NCBI RefSeq assembly: GCF_024281235.1
Contig: NZ_JAHWXY010000006.1
Coordinates: forward strand, 1-64,000
Direction of reading: 5' to 3'
Length of the DNA stretch: 64,000 bases
DNA from: Shinella daejeonensis
GTDB lineage: Bacteria; Pseudomonadota; Alphaproteobacteria; Rhizobiales; Rhizobiaceae
Shown here: positions 1 to 7,387 of the stretch, piece after piece
Numbering within the stretch: position 1 is the first letter of the stretch
How the letters are laid out: each line of letters opens with the position of its first letter
The notes under the pieces: generated by a model
Seen by the model: the letters and a program-made list of their open reading frames with translations, nothing else
Database searches by the model: none
What the model was told of the DNA's origin: nothing
Translations under genes and position numbers: made by a program

Positions 1-1326
1 GGCATCCTGACCGGTCAGCGCATCGGCAGCAGCGTCGGGCGCACGGGCAACCGCCGAAACGGCGGACCGCGCAGACGACTGGCCGCCGTTGCCGCCCGGC
101 TGCGGGGCGCGGCCGCCCGGACCGTCGCCCTCGCCGTTCGAAAGCTCCAGCAGGCGGCGGGCGGCATCCTCCGGAGACGGAAGGTTTGCGGCATGCGCCA
201 GACGGATGATGACCATCTCAGCGGCCCCGGCCGGCCGGCTGGACGCTTCCGTTTCCGGAATGCCCTTCAGCAGCATCTGCCACATGCGCGACAGCGCCGT
301 GACGGCCACGGAGCCGGCGAACTCCGCTCCCCGCGTCCGCTCGATCTCGCTCAGCGACTGGTCGCCGGCCGCATCGGGCACATATTTCATACGCGTGACG
401 AGATGGGTGAAATCGGCAAGATCCGTCAGAACGACCGGCGGACTCGCCCCCGCCTCGTACTGGCCGGAAAATTCGGCGAGCGCCGCCGCCGCGTCGCCCT
501 TCACGATATGACCGAAAAGATCGACGATACGGGCGCGGTCGGCAAGGCCGAGCATGGAGCGCACGGCATCCGTCTCGACGCGGCCGCTGCCGTGCGCGAT
601 CGCCTGATCGAGCAGCGAGAGACCGTCGCGGGCCGAGCCTTCGGCCGCGCGCGCGATCATGGCGAGCGCGTCGGGCTCGGCCTCCACGCCTTCCTTGCCG
701 AGGATGGTGGTGAAGAGGCCGACCAGATCGGATGCGCCGATGCGGCGGAGGTCGAAGCGCTGGCAGCGCGACAGCACGGTGATCGGAACCTTGCGGATCT
801 CCGTGGTGGCGAAGATGAACTTCACATGTTCCGGCGGCTCCTCGAGCGTCTTCAGCAAGCCGTTGAAGGCCTGCGTCGAGAGCATGTGCACCTCGTCGAT
901 GATATAGACCTTGTAGCGCGCCGAAACCGGGCGGTAGCGCACCTGCTCGATGATCTCGCGGATATCGTCGATGCCGGTATGGGAGGCGGCGTCCATCTCG
1001 ATGACGTCGACATGCCGGCCCTCCATGATGGCCTGGCAGTGCTCGCCGGGAATGCGCAGATCGATCGTCGGGCGATCGATCTCGGGGGTCTTGTAATTGA
1101 GGCCGCGGGCGAGGATGCGGGCCGTCGTCGTCTTGCCGACGCCGCGAACACCGGTCAGCATATAGGCCTGCGCGATGCGCCCGGTCTCGAACGCGTTGGT
1201 GAGCGTACGGACCATCGGTTCCTGACCGACCATCAGGTCGGAGAAATCCTTCGGCCGGTATTTTCGCGCAAGCACCCGGTATGCGGCGGGCTTTTCACTG
1301 GACGGATGTGTGATGTCGTCGCTCAT
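1..1326 (-). CDS. dnaX: DNA polymerase III subunits gamma/tau (3' end beyond window)
   Basis: Clamp-loader ATPase that helps load the beta clamp and tethers the replicative polymerases. The reverse strand is open from an ATG at 1326 to the window edge (442 codons). The N-terminus has the DnaX signature YRVLARKYRPKDFSDLMVGQ. The Walker A motif GVRGVGKTTTARIL follows, then the DEVH-type Walker B (IIDEVHMLSTQAFNGLLKTL) and the sensor region FIFATTEIRKVPITVLSRCQ. The visible C-terminal part becomes Gly/Ala/Pro-rich near base 100, as expected between the ATPase core and the tau domains. The tau C-terminus lies outside the window. The SRP RNA gene lies just upstream on the same strand, a common alphaproteobacterial arrangement. 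The call is firm; only the stop is missing. Confidence 0.97.
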   Translation of the reverse strand, partial: MSDDITHPSSEKPAAYRVLARKYRPKDFSDLMVGQEPMVRTLTNAFETGRIAQAYMLTGVRGVGKTTTARILARGLNYKTPEIDRPTIDLRIPGEHCQAIMEGRHVDVIEMDAASHTGIDDIREIIEQVRYRPVSARYKVYIIDEVHMLSTQAFNGLLKTLEEPPEHVKFIFATTEIRKVPITVLSRCQRFDLRRIGASDLVGLFTTILGKEGVEAEPDALAMIARAAEGSARDGLSLLDQAIAHGSGRVETDAVRSMLGLADRARIVDLFGHIVKGDAAAALAEFSGQYEAGASPPVVLTDLADFTHLVTRMKYVPDAAGDQSLSEIERTRGAEFAGSVAVTALSRMWQMLLKGIPETEASSRPAGAAEMVIIRLAHAANLPSPEDAARRLLELSNGEGDGPGGRAPQPGGNGGQSSARSAVSAVARAPDAAADALTGQDA

Positions 1327-1370
1327 CGACCCTGCCGTTAATCGAACGTCTGCCCCGACAGGACGGTAAG

Positions 1371-1471
1371 GTGGGAGGCTGGCACGATGACCCGTGCCGG
1401 GGCTCGTTAGGGCTGCTTCCTTCCGGACCTGACCCGGTTGGCGAGTGGCTCGTCCACCACCAACCTCCCGC
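1371..1471 (-). ncRNA. ffs: Signal recognition particle RNA, small bacterial type (4.5S)
   Basis: On the reverse strand the conserved SRP RNA apical loop is present: GTCAGGTCCGGAAGGAAGCA (about 1412-1433 on the plus strand), with the GGAA tetraloop bound by Ffh. The flanks can form the long hairpin: GGGAGG at 1373-1378 pairs with CCTCCC at 1464-1469. The size of about 100 nt fits the bacterial 4.5S type. The RNA assembles with Ffh for co-translational targeting of membrane proteins. The ends are estimated from the outer pairing and may be off by a few bases. Confidence 0.93.
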
Positions 1472-1567
1472 GTTCCATATCGGCAATATTCATTCCGAAT
1501 GCAAGGCACGGGGCCGGAAAAAACTGCAAAGGCAAAAAACTGTTGGAGCCCGATCGGGAGCCGTGTC

Positions 1568-2014
1568 ATGAATTATCCGACAGAAGCATCGCGGGAGAAA
1601 ACCTTGAGCGAATTCCAACCGGACGCGCGCCTGGCGCAAGACAGCGACCTGCTGGGAAAGATCGGCCTTTGCGAGTTGCGCCTGATGAAGGACGCCCGCT
1701 GGCCCTGGCTGGTGCTCGTACCGCAGCGGCCGGACGTCAGCGAGATCTTCGAACTGACGCCGCTCGACCAGACCATGCTCACCTTCGAGACGGCGCTCGT
1801 TTGCGAGGCGCTGAAGAAGGTGACGGGCGCCGCCAAGATCAATGTCGGCGCGCTCGGCAATGTCGTGCGCCAGCTCCATGTCCATGTGATCGCGCGCAGC
1901 GAGGGCGACGCCAACTGGCCCGGTCCCGTCTGGGGCCACGGTACGGCGCAACCGCGCACGGCGGAAGAAACGCAGGCGTTTTCGAAACGGATCCTGGATG
2001 CGCTTACGCCATGA
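1568..2014 (+). CDS. HIT family protein (histidine triad nucleotide hydrolase)
   Basis: 148-residue small HIT-domain protein. The histidine-triad motif appears near the C-terminus as QLHVHVIARSEGD, and the KINVGALGNVVRQLH segment is typical of the family. HIT enzymes hydrolyse nucleotide phosphoramidates or dinucleoside polyphosphates; the substrate cannot be read from sequence. The frame is open farther upstream, but the first sensible ATG is at 1568 (MNYPTEASREKT). The stop overlaps the next gene's ATG by ATGA, so the pair is probably translated together. The neighbour is also a nucleotide-phosphate hydrolase. Confidence 0.88.
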   Translation: MNYPTEASREKTLSEFQPDARLAQDSDLLGKIGLCELRLMKDARWPWLVLVPQRPDVSEIFELTPLDQTMLTFETALVCEALKKVTGAAKINVGALGNVVRQLHVHVIARSEGDANWPGPVWGHGTAQPRTAEETQAFSKRILDALTP

Positions 2015-2985
2015 AGCCTTCCCTGTTCGACCTCTATCGCCCGCATCCCGAACCGAGCACGATGGTGGCCTTTTCCGAAAACAGCCTTGACCGGCAGTCG
2101 GAATATCGTGCGCCGGACTGTCTCGAACAGGCTTTCAAGGCCGAGAATGTGCACGCCTTCGCGCTTGCCGGCGGCAAGCTCGTCGTCAAGCACGACGAGA
2201 AGATCGTCGATCCGCTCTTTGCGCCTTACGAACTGGCCGGTCTCGATCCGGTTATCGACGAGGCGGTGCTGCTCGGCTACCTGCGCAACGGGGAACCGCG
2301 CATCGCGGTCCCCGTTCGCGCCGACCCGGAAACGCTGGCCGAACCGCTGAAGGCCGCCGACGGGCGCACGCTCTATCGCCAGCAGATGCTCGACGGCGAG
2401 CTTCTCGGCCAGTTCGCCCAGGCCTCCAGCCTTCTGACCTGGAACGGCAACAACCGTTTCTGCGGTCGCTGCGGCGCGCCGACCCGCGCGGAAATCGGCG
2501 GCTACCGCCGCAGTTGCACGGCCTGCAACCACCCGATTTTCCCGCGCACCGATCCCGTGGCGATCATGCTGGTCATCGACGTGGAACGCGACGTCTGCCT
2601 GCTCGGCCGTTCGCCGCATTTTCCGGAAGGCATGTATTCCTGCCTCGCCGGCTTCGTGGAGCCGGGCGAGACCATTGAACATGCGGTCCGGCGCGAGACG
2701 CTGGAGGAATCGGGCATTCGCGTCGGCCGGGTGCGCTACCATGCCTCGCAGCCCTGGCCCATGCCGCATTCGCTGATGATCGGCTGCTACGGCGAGGCGA
2801 TCTCCTTCGACATCCAGCGCGACGAGCAGGAACTGGAGGATTGCCGCTGGTTCACCCGCGCCGAAACGGCCGCCATGCTGGAGCGCAACGCGCTCACCGG
2901 CACCGCCCCCGGAACGACCGCGCCGCCGCCCAAGGGCGCCATCGCGCACCGGCTGATGCGCGACTGGCTCGACTGGAGCCTCTGA
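2011..2985 (+). CDS. nudC: NADH pyrophosphatase-type Nudix hydrolase
   Basis: 324 residues, start ATG at 2011 overlapping the HIT stop. An N-terminal NudC-like domain is followed by a four-cysteine zinc ribbon (CGRCG about 30 residues before the catalytic domain, then CTAC). Next comes a complete Nudix box, GFVEPGETIEHAVRRETLEE, with the REx2EE metal-binding core. Just after it lies SQPWPMPHSLM, the SQPWPFPxS-type motif that defines the NADH pyrophosphatase/deNADding subgroup. Expected reaction: NAD(H) to NMN(H) plus AMP, and possibly removal of NAD caps from RNA. The C-terminus KGAIAHRLMRDWL is typical of rhizobial members. Confidence 0.93.
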   Translation: MKPSLFDLYRPHPEPSTMVAFSENSLDRQSEYRAPDCLEQAFKAENVHAFALAGGKLVVKHDEKIVDPLFAPYELAGLDPVIDEAVLLGYLRNGEPRIAVPVRADPETLAEPLKAADGRTLYRQQMLDGELLGQFAQASSLLTWNGNNRFCGRCGAPTRAEIGGYRRSCTACNHPIFPRTDPVAIMLVIDVERDVCLLGRSPHFPEGMYSCLAGFVEPGETIEHAVRRETLEESGIRVGRVRYHASQPWPMPHSLMIGCYGEAISFDIQRDEQELEDCRWFTRAETAAMLERNALTGTAPGTTAPPPKGAIAHRLMRDWLDWSL

Positions 2986-2989
2986 CGCC

Positions 2990-3226
2990 TCAGTGCAGCC
3001 CGAAGCGCGGCCGGTCTCCCGGGTGTTCGCGCAGCCGCAGCCGCGGCGCCATGATCCGGCCGATGACGGGACTGACCAGGAAGGTCACGGCAACCCAGGC
3101 GGGCAGCAGGTATTTCGCATGGTCGTTGAGGGCAGGAATGGCGAGGACCGCAACCGCGCCGACGCCGAAGACGACAGCATTGACCACGATCGACACCACC
3201 AGCGTTATATAGGTGACCGTCCGCAT
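2990..3226 (-). CDS. Small two-helix membrane protein, function unknown
   Basis: 78 residues with two hydrophobic segments, roughly residues 5-30 (ITLVVSIVVNAVVFGVGAVA) and 40-57 (LLPAWVAVTFLVSPVIG), and a basic C-terminus (RLRLREHPGDRP). A clear AAGGAG ribosome-binding site lies just upstream of the ATG at 3226, which supports a real gene. It is convergent with the Nudix gene (4 bp apart). No family is recognised beyond being an inner-membrane protein. Confidence 0.75.
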   Translation of the reverse strand: MRTVTYITLVVSIVVNAVVFGVGAVAVLAIPALNDHAKYLLPAWVAVTFLVSPVIGRIMAPRLRLREHPGDRPRFGLH

Positions 3227-3300
3227 GGCGTTCTCCTTTGCCGGGGACCGCGCATGCGGCCCCTCGCTGGAAGAATGCAGCGCCTTGCGGAATGGTTCCG

Positions 3301-4152
3301 TTACAAGGCGCTGCGCATCGGGTGCGCGCGATAGGTGCCGAGGATGCGGACCTTCTCGGAGAAGAACCCAAGCTCCTCCAGCGCACGACGCACGTTGACG
3401 TCGTCGGGATGCCCCTCGATATCGGCGTAGAACTGGGTGGCGTAGAATTTCCCGCCGATCTGGTAGCTCTCGAGCTTCGTCATGTTGATGCCGTTGGTGG
3501 CGAAGCCCCCGAGCGCCTTGTAGAGGGCGGCCGGAATGTTGCGGACATTGAAGATGAAGGTGCTGACGATGGTCTCGTCGCCCTCGCGGGCGATCGGCCG
3601 CGGCTCACGCGAAAGCACGACGAAGCGCGTGACGTTGCTTTCGATATCCTCGACGTTCTCGGCAATGATCGCAAGACCGTAGAGATCGGCGGCGAGCCGG
3701 GGCGCAAGCGCGGCCATGGTGCGATCGCCGGTTTCCGCCACCAGCTTGGCGGCGCCCGCCGTATCGCCGGCGATCACCGGCTTCCAGCCGTTCAGGCGCA
3801 CGATCTTGCGGCACTGGCCGAGCGCGTGGATGTGACTGTGGACGGTGCGGATCTCTTCCTTCGTCACCCCCGGCAGCACCATGAGCTGGAAGCGGATCGG
3901 CATGAAATATTCACCGACGATATGCAGGCGCGATTCGGGCAGCAGGTGATGGATATCGGCGACGCGGCCGGCGATCGTATTCTCGATCGGGATCATCGCA
4001 AGGTCGGCGTCGCCGTTCTCGACGGCGAGGAAGGCGTCCTCGAAGGTCTGGCACGGCAGCGGGACCATATCCGGGAACATGTCGCGGCAGGCCATGTCGG
4101 AATTGGCGCCGGTGTCGCCCTGGAAGGCAATTCTGTTGGCTTCGGTGTTCAT
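3301..4152 (-). CDS. pheA: Prephenate dehydratase
   Basis: 283-residue monofunctional prephenate dehydratase (prephenate to phenylpyruvate, phenylalanine synthesis). The catalytic domain starts with RIAFQGDTGANSDMACRDMF and contains the PIENTIAGRVADIHHLL segment and the NVTRFVVLSR motif with the catalytic Thr. A C-terminal ACT domain follows (ALGGFATNGINMTKLESYQI), the site of Phe feedback control. There is no chorismate mutase domain, so that step must come from another protein; a short mutase lies at 37 kb. ATG at 4152 was chosen because GGAA sits at a good distance and the family N-terminus begins here. An ATG at 4167 overlaps the kdsB stop but has no ribosome-binding site. Confidence 0.96.
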   Translation of the reverse strand: MNTEANRIAFQGDTGANSDMACRDMFPDMVPLPCQTFEDAFLAVENGDADLAMIPIENTIAGRVADIHHLLPESRLHIVGEYFMPIRFQLMVLPGVTKEEIRTVHSHIHALGQCRKIVRLNGWKPVIAGDTAGAAKLVAETGDRTMAALAPRLAADLYGLAIIAENVEDIESNVTRFVVLSREPRPIAREGDETIVSTFIFNVRNIPAALYKALGGFATNGINMTKLESYQIGGKFYATQFYADIEGHPDDVNVRRALEELGFFSEKVRILGTYRAHPMRSAL

Positions 4153-4166
4153 CGCGGTTCCATTCA

Positions 4167-4922
4167 TCAAAGGGGGAAGGCCGAAAGCAGGGCGCGGGCC
4201 TTTTCAAGATCGGCAGGCGTATCCACACCGAGGGGAACCGTGTCGACGATTTCCGCATCGATGCGCATGCCCGCCTCCAGCGCCCGAAGCTGTTCGAGCG
4301 ATTCGCGCCGCTCCAGCGTCGACGGCCGGAGCGAGACGAAGGCTTCGAGCGCCCTGCGGCGGTAGGCATAAAGGCCGATATGGTGATAGAGCGGCCCGGG
4401 CCCGTAAGGCGCGGTGGCGCGGGTGAAATAGAGCGCCCGAAGCCGCGCCTCGCCGGTCGGCGACCCCACCACCTTCACCACGTTCGGATTGGTCTTCTCC
4501 TCCTCGTCGCGGATCTCCGTCGCCAGGGTCGCGATGTCGGTCGCGGCGTTTTCCAGCGGGCGCAGCGCCGCGCGGATCGTCGCGGGGTCGATGGTCGGCA
4601 GGTCGCCCTGCACATTCACGACGATCTCGGCGCGGCCATCCGGGTCGATCGCCGCCAGCGCCTCGTGGATACGGTCCGATCCCGACTGGTGATCGACCCG
4701 GGTCATCACCGCCTCGAAGCCGGCGGCCGTCACCACGTCGTGGATGTCGCGGTGGTCCACCGCCACGACGACGCGGCCCGCGCCTGCCGACAGGGCGCGA
4801 CGCGCCACTTGGACGATCATCGGCTGGCCCGCGATATCGGCAAGCGGCTTGTCCGGCAGGCGGGTGGAAGCCATGCGCGCCGGAATGAGCACAAGCGTCC
4901 TGTCAAAATTGGCGGCGTTCAT
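4167..4922 (-). CDS. kdsB: 3-deoxy-manno-octulosonate cytidylyltransferase
   Basis: 251 residues. Activates Kdo as CMP-Kdo for lipid A/core assembly. The N-terminus [20 protein letters not shown] is the nucleotide-binding signature. [11 protein letters not shown] holds the metal-binding Asp, and [18 protein letters not shown] is characteristic of KdsB. The frame is open farther upstream to about 5150, but the family N-terminus fits ATG 4922 (MNAANFDRT). It precedes pheA with almost no gap, so the two genes probably form an operon. Divergent from the cytochrome c gene. Confidence 0.97.
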   Translation of the reverse strand: MNAANFDRTLVLIPARMASTRLPDKPLADIAGQPMIVQVARRALSAGAGRVVVAVDHRDIHDVVTAAGFEAVMTRVDHQSGSDRIHEALAAIDPDGRAEIVVNVQGDLPTIDPATIRAALRPLENAATDIATLATEIRDEEEKTNPNVVKVVGSPTGEARLRALYFTRATAPYGPGPLYHHIGLYAYRRRALEAFVSLRPSTLERRESLEQLRALEAGMRIDAEIVDTVPLGVDTPADLEKARALLSAFPL

Positions 4923-5074
4923 GGAAAGCCCTTCAAAACCCCCTTGAAAAGTGTCAAAAGGTCTCAGCGCGGGGGCTACAACACTGTTGCAACGAAGCAG
5001 CAAAAGACATAGGTTCCGCGCGATTTCAAGACCGGCTGGCGCATGTGCGCCGGTTCCTAGGGGAGCGTTTGCGG

Positions 5075-5914
5075 ATGAACTCGTATGTGAACATGGGCGT
5101 TGGGGCCCTTCTCGGCACCGTTTTCGTCCTGATGTCCGTGTCGATCGCATCTGAGGGCATATTCCATTCGGGTCTCCCGGAGCAGGAAGGCTTCGCGATC
5201 GCCGCGGAAGAGGACGGTGGCGCGGATTCGGGAGGCGGTGAAGCCGCGGCCGCCGTGCCGATCGCCACGCTGCTCGCCAGCGCCGATGCGAGCGCGGGCG
5301 AAACCGTCTTCAAGAAGTGTGCGAGCTGTCACACCACGGAGAACGGCGGACCGAACAAGGTCGGGCCGAATCTCTGGGATATCGTGAACCGTCCGATCGC
5401 CTCGCACGAGGGCTTCAGCTATTCCGGCGCCATGACCACCTTCTCCGAAGGACATACGGTCGTCTGGGACTTCGACCATCTGAACTACTTCCTGGAAGCG
5501 CCGAAGAAGCACGTTCCCGGCACGGCCATGGGCTTCGTCGGCATCAAGAAGGATGACGAGCGCGCCAATCTGCTCGCCTATCTGCATACGCTCTCCGACA
5601 ATCCGGCTCCGATGCCGACGGCCCCGACCGAGGGCGCCGCAGTGGACGAGGGTGCCACAGTGGATGAGGGGGCGGCTCCGGCCGACAATGGCACTGCCGC
5701 CGCTTCCGGCGAGGAGACGGCTCCGGCCAGCGAGGGCACGGCCGCCGAGCCTCAGCAGGCTGCACCGGCCGAGGAAGCCGCTCCGGCCGAAGGTGGCGCT
5801 GCCGCCGCGCCGGAAGAAGCCGCCCCGACCGAGGGCGACACCCCTGCGGCAGCCGAAGAAGCCGCTCCTGCAGACGAGGGCGCTGCCGCTCCGGAACAGC
5901 CGGAAGCACAGTAA
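5075..5914 (+). CDS. Membrane-anchored c-type cytochrome (CycM-like) with Ala/Pro/Glu-rich tail
   Basis: 279 residues. An uncleaved N-terminal anchor (residues about 5-30) leads to a class I cytochrome c domain. The haem motif is CASCH at 82-86, followed by [10 protein letters not shown] and the methionine-ligand region [14 protein letters not shown]. This layout matches rhizobial CycM, the membrane cytochrome c that carries electrons to aa3 oxidase. About 100 residues follow the fold, composed mainly of A, P, E, G and T with repeated EEAAP/EGAAP units. The tail is low-complexity, acidic and probably disordered. The gene is divergent from kdsB and ends at a strong terminator. Confidence 0.93.
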   Translation: MNSYVNMGVGALLGTVFVLMSVSIASEGIFHSGLPEQEGFAIAAEEDGGADSGGGEAAAAVPIATLLASADASAGETVFKKCASCHTTENGGPNKVGPNLWDIVNRPIASHEGFSYSGAMTTFSEGHTVVWDFDHLNYFLEAPKKHVPGTAMGFVGIKKDDERANLLAYLHTLSDNPAPMPTAPTEGAAVDEGATVDEGAAPADNGTAAASGEETAPASEGTAAEPQQAAPAEEAAPAEGGAAAAPEEAAPTEGDTPAAAEEAAPADEGAAAPEQPEAQ

Positions 5915-5943
5915 TCTGCGATCCCTCCACGGATCTTCATGCG

Positions 5944-5968
5944 AAACCCGGCAGCCTGCCGGGTTTTT
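5944..5968 (+). terminator. Intrinsic terminator after the cytochrome c gene
   Basis: Perfect 10-bp stem (AAACCCGGCA at 5944-5953 with TGCCGGGTTT at 5957-5966), a 3-nt loop and a T-run on the plus strand. It lies between two convergent genes and may also slow transcription from the AEC permease side. Confidence 0.85.
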
Positions 5969-5985
5969 GCTTTTCAGGCATCCGG

Positions 5986-6930
5986 TCAGCCGAGCAGCCA
6001 GGCCCAGAAGGAAACGGTGAAGACGCCGGCAACCGTCGTCATGGCGATGGTCGAGGACGCCAGCCCGTGGCCGGTGCCGAAATGGTTGGCGAGAAGCCAC
6101 GCGTTGATGCCGGTCGGCACCGAGGCGGTCAGAACCATCGCCGCCGCCCAATCCGGGCCGAGACCGACGAGCCGGCAGGCGACATAGACGAAACCCGGCA
6201 GGACCAGAAGCTTCAGCGCCGCCATCACCGAGGCCAGCCTGGCGTTGCCGCCGATCCGGTACTTGTCGATCGCCATGCCGATGGAAATCAGCGCCGCCGG
6301 CGCGGCGACGGCGGCGAGCTGGTCGACGACGATCTTGACGGGGCCGGCAAGCGGAATACCGGACGCATGGAACAGCGCGCCGGCGACAAGGCCGATCACC
6401 AGCGGGTTGCACGCGAGATTTTTCGCGACACCGACCATCAGGCCGGCCACGCTCTGCGGCGGGCGGGCGCCGCTGCGCCGTTCTGCGCGCTCCATCAGCA
6501 GGCTGCCCGCGATCATCATCACCGGCAGGTGCACCGAGATCAGCAGGGAAATGGCCACCAGCCCCTGCTCACCCACCGAGCGGGCCACCAGCGGCAGGCC
6601 GATGAAGACGGTATTGGCGAAAGCCGCGGAAACCCCGGCCAGCACGCCCATGCGCTCATCCCGCCCGAAGCCGAGAGTGGCGATGACATGCGCCAGCGCC
6701 CAGGTCGCCGCCACGCCGCCGAAATAGGCGATCCAGATGCGCAAGGGCGATTCACCCGAGAAATCCGCCTCCGCGATGGTGCGGAACAGCAGCAGCGGGA
6801 CGGCGACACGGAAGACGAATTCCCCGAGCCCGTCGCCGAGTTCGGCCCGCAGGTAGCCTGTCTTCACCAGCAGCCAGCCGATGAAGATGAGCGCGAAGAC
6901 GGGCAATACGTTAACGGCGACGTCCGACAT
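5986..6930 (-). CDS. AEC family transporter (auxin-efflux-carrier type permease)
   Basis: 314 residues, strongly hydrophobic, with about ten membrane helices in two five-helix halves typical of the AEC/BART fold. N-terminal half: VLPVFALIFIGWLLVKTGYL, then FRVAVPLLLFRTIAEADF. C-terminal half: ILTASVPTG-like segment VLTASVPTGINAWLLANHFG with the helix-breaking residues usual for carriers. Bacterial members export or import organic acids such as malate or malonate; the substrate is not predictable here. The frame runs upstream to 7032, but ATG 6930 (MSDVAVNVLPV) starts at the first helix. Single gene, convergent with the cytochrome c gene. Confidence 0.9.
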   Translation of the reverse strand: MSDVAVNVLPVFALIFIGWLLVKTGYLRAELGDGLGEFVFRVAVPLLLFRTIAEADFSGESPLRIWIAYFGGVAATWALAHVIATLGFGRDERMGVLAGVSAAFANTVFIGLPLVARSVGEQGLVAISLLISVHLPVMMIAGSLLMERAERRSGARPPQSVAGLMVGVAKNLACNPLVIGLVAGALFHASGIPLAGPVKIVVDQLAAVAAPAALISIGMAIDKYRIGGNARLASVMAALKLLVLPGFVYVACRLVGLGPDWAAAMVLTASVPTGINAWLLANHFGTGHGLASSTIAMTTVAGVFTVSFWAWLLG

Positions 6931-7033
6931 CGAAACATTCCGGAAACAGGCTGCGCCCCGGAACCCGGCCATGGCCGGGCTGCCGGCGGCTCGGCCTTCC
7001 GCCCCGGCAGGCGGGACAGGGGCGACGAACATG

Positions 7034-7060
7034 AAAAAAGCGAGGGGCTTGCCCTCGCTT
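7034..7060 (-). terminator. Minus-strand intrinsic terminator with no gene upstream
   Basis: A perfect 9-bp stem (7038-7046 with 7052-7060), a 5-nt loop and six T residues on the minus-strand transcript. It works only leftwards, since the plus strand has no T-run. It lies upstream of the AEC gene start (6930), so it does not belong to that gene. No minus-strand coding gene lies between it and 7387, so it would end an unannotated transcript. Confidence 0.75.
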
Positions 7061-7227
7061 CCTCATCCCGGCCGGGCCGGGTGGTGTTTCGCGCAGTGCC
7101 AGTACATCCGTGGTCAAAGCGATGCGAAACACGATGATCCTGTTCGGCTTCGTTTCTACCGGCTGCCTGCAACAACAGCATGACAGATCGAAAACCGGTT
7201 CATTGCGTTCATCATGCCCGCGTATGG

Positions 7228-7242
7228 TTAACAAAAGGTTAA
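7228..7242. promoter_or_regulatory. Candidate CtrA binding box (TTAA-N7-TTAA)
   Basis: TTAACAAAAGGTTAA is a perfect match to the full CtrA consensus TTAA-N7-TTAA known from Caulobacter and rhizobia. It lies 146 bp before the macroglobulin start and about 170 bp before the orphan leftward terminator, so it could act on either side. Confidence 0.5.
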
Positions 7243-7322
7243 CGCCCGGATTGCCGGGTTTTCCGCCGCCATGCGACATTCTTCCTGCGTGCGCGACCCG
7301 ATCCGACCCGGCCCTTTTCGCA

Positions 7323-7353
7323 TTGACAAGGCCGGCCAGGCCTAGAACAGTAT
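7323..7353 (+). promoter_or_regulatory. Possible sigma-70 promoter for the macroglobulin/pbpC operon
   Basis: TTGACA at 7323-7328, then after 17-19 bp the weak -10-like hexamers AACAGT or CAGTAT (ending at 7353). The -35 is perfect and the -10 is poor. It lies 35 bp before the start codon. Confidence 0.35.
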
Positions 7354-7387
7354 CGCGGGACGTGGGCGGCGGCGCAGGGAGGACAGG

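Larger units (their letters stand above)
6931..7387. other. Intergenic region with an orphan terminator and a CtrA-like box
   Basis: No convincing protein gene. It contains a minus-strand intrinsic terminator (7034-7060), a TTAA-N7-TTAA box (7228-7242), and a TTGACA hexamer at 7323-7328 that could be the -35 element for the macroglobulin gene. Possible small RNA on the minus strand between about 7240 and 7034. Confidence 0.6.

Noticed and set aside
193-1341. Long plus-strand ORF over dnaX
   Set aside because: It is the antisense shadow of dnaX; composition is Arg/His-rich and the reverse strand carries all DnaX motifs.
5075-5914. Frameshifted or fused C-terminal tail on the cytochrome gene
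   Set aside because: The frame is continuous, the tail repeats keep the same reading frame, and a terminator follows the stop directly.
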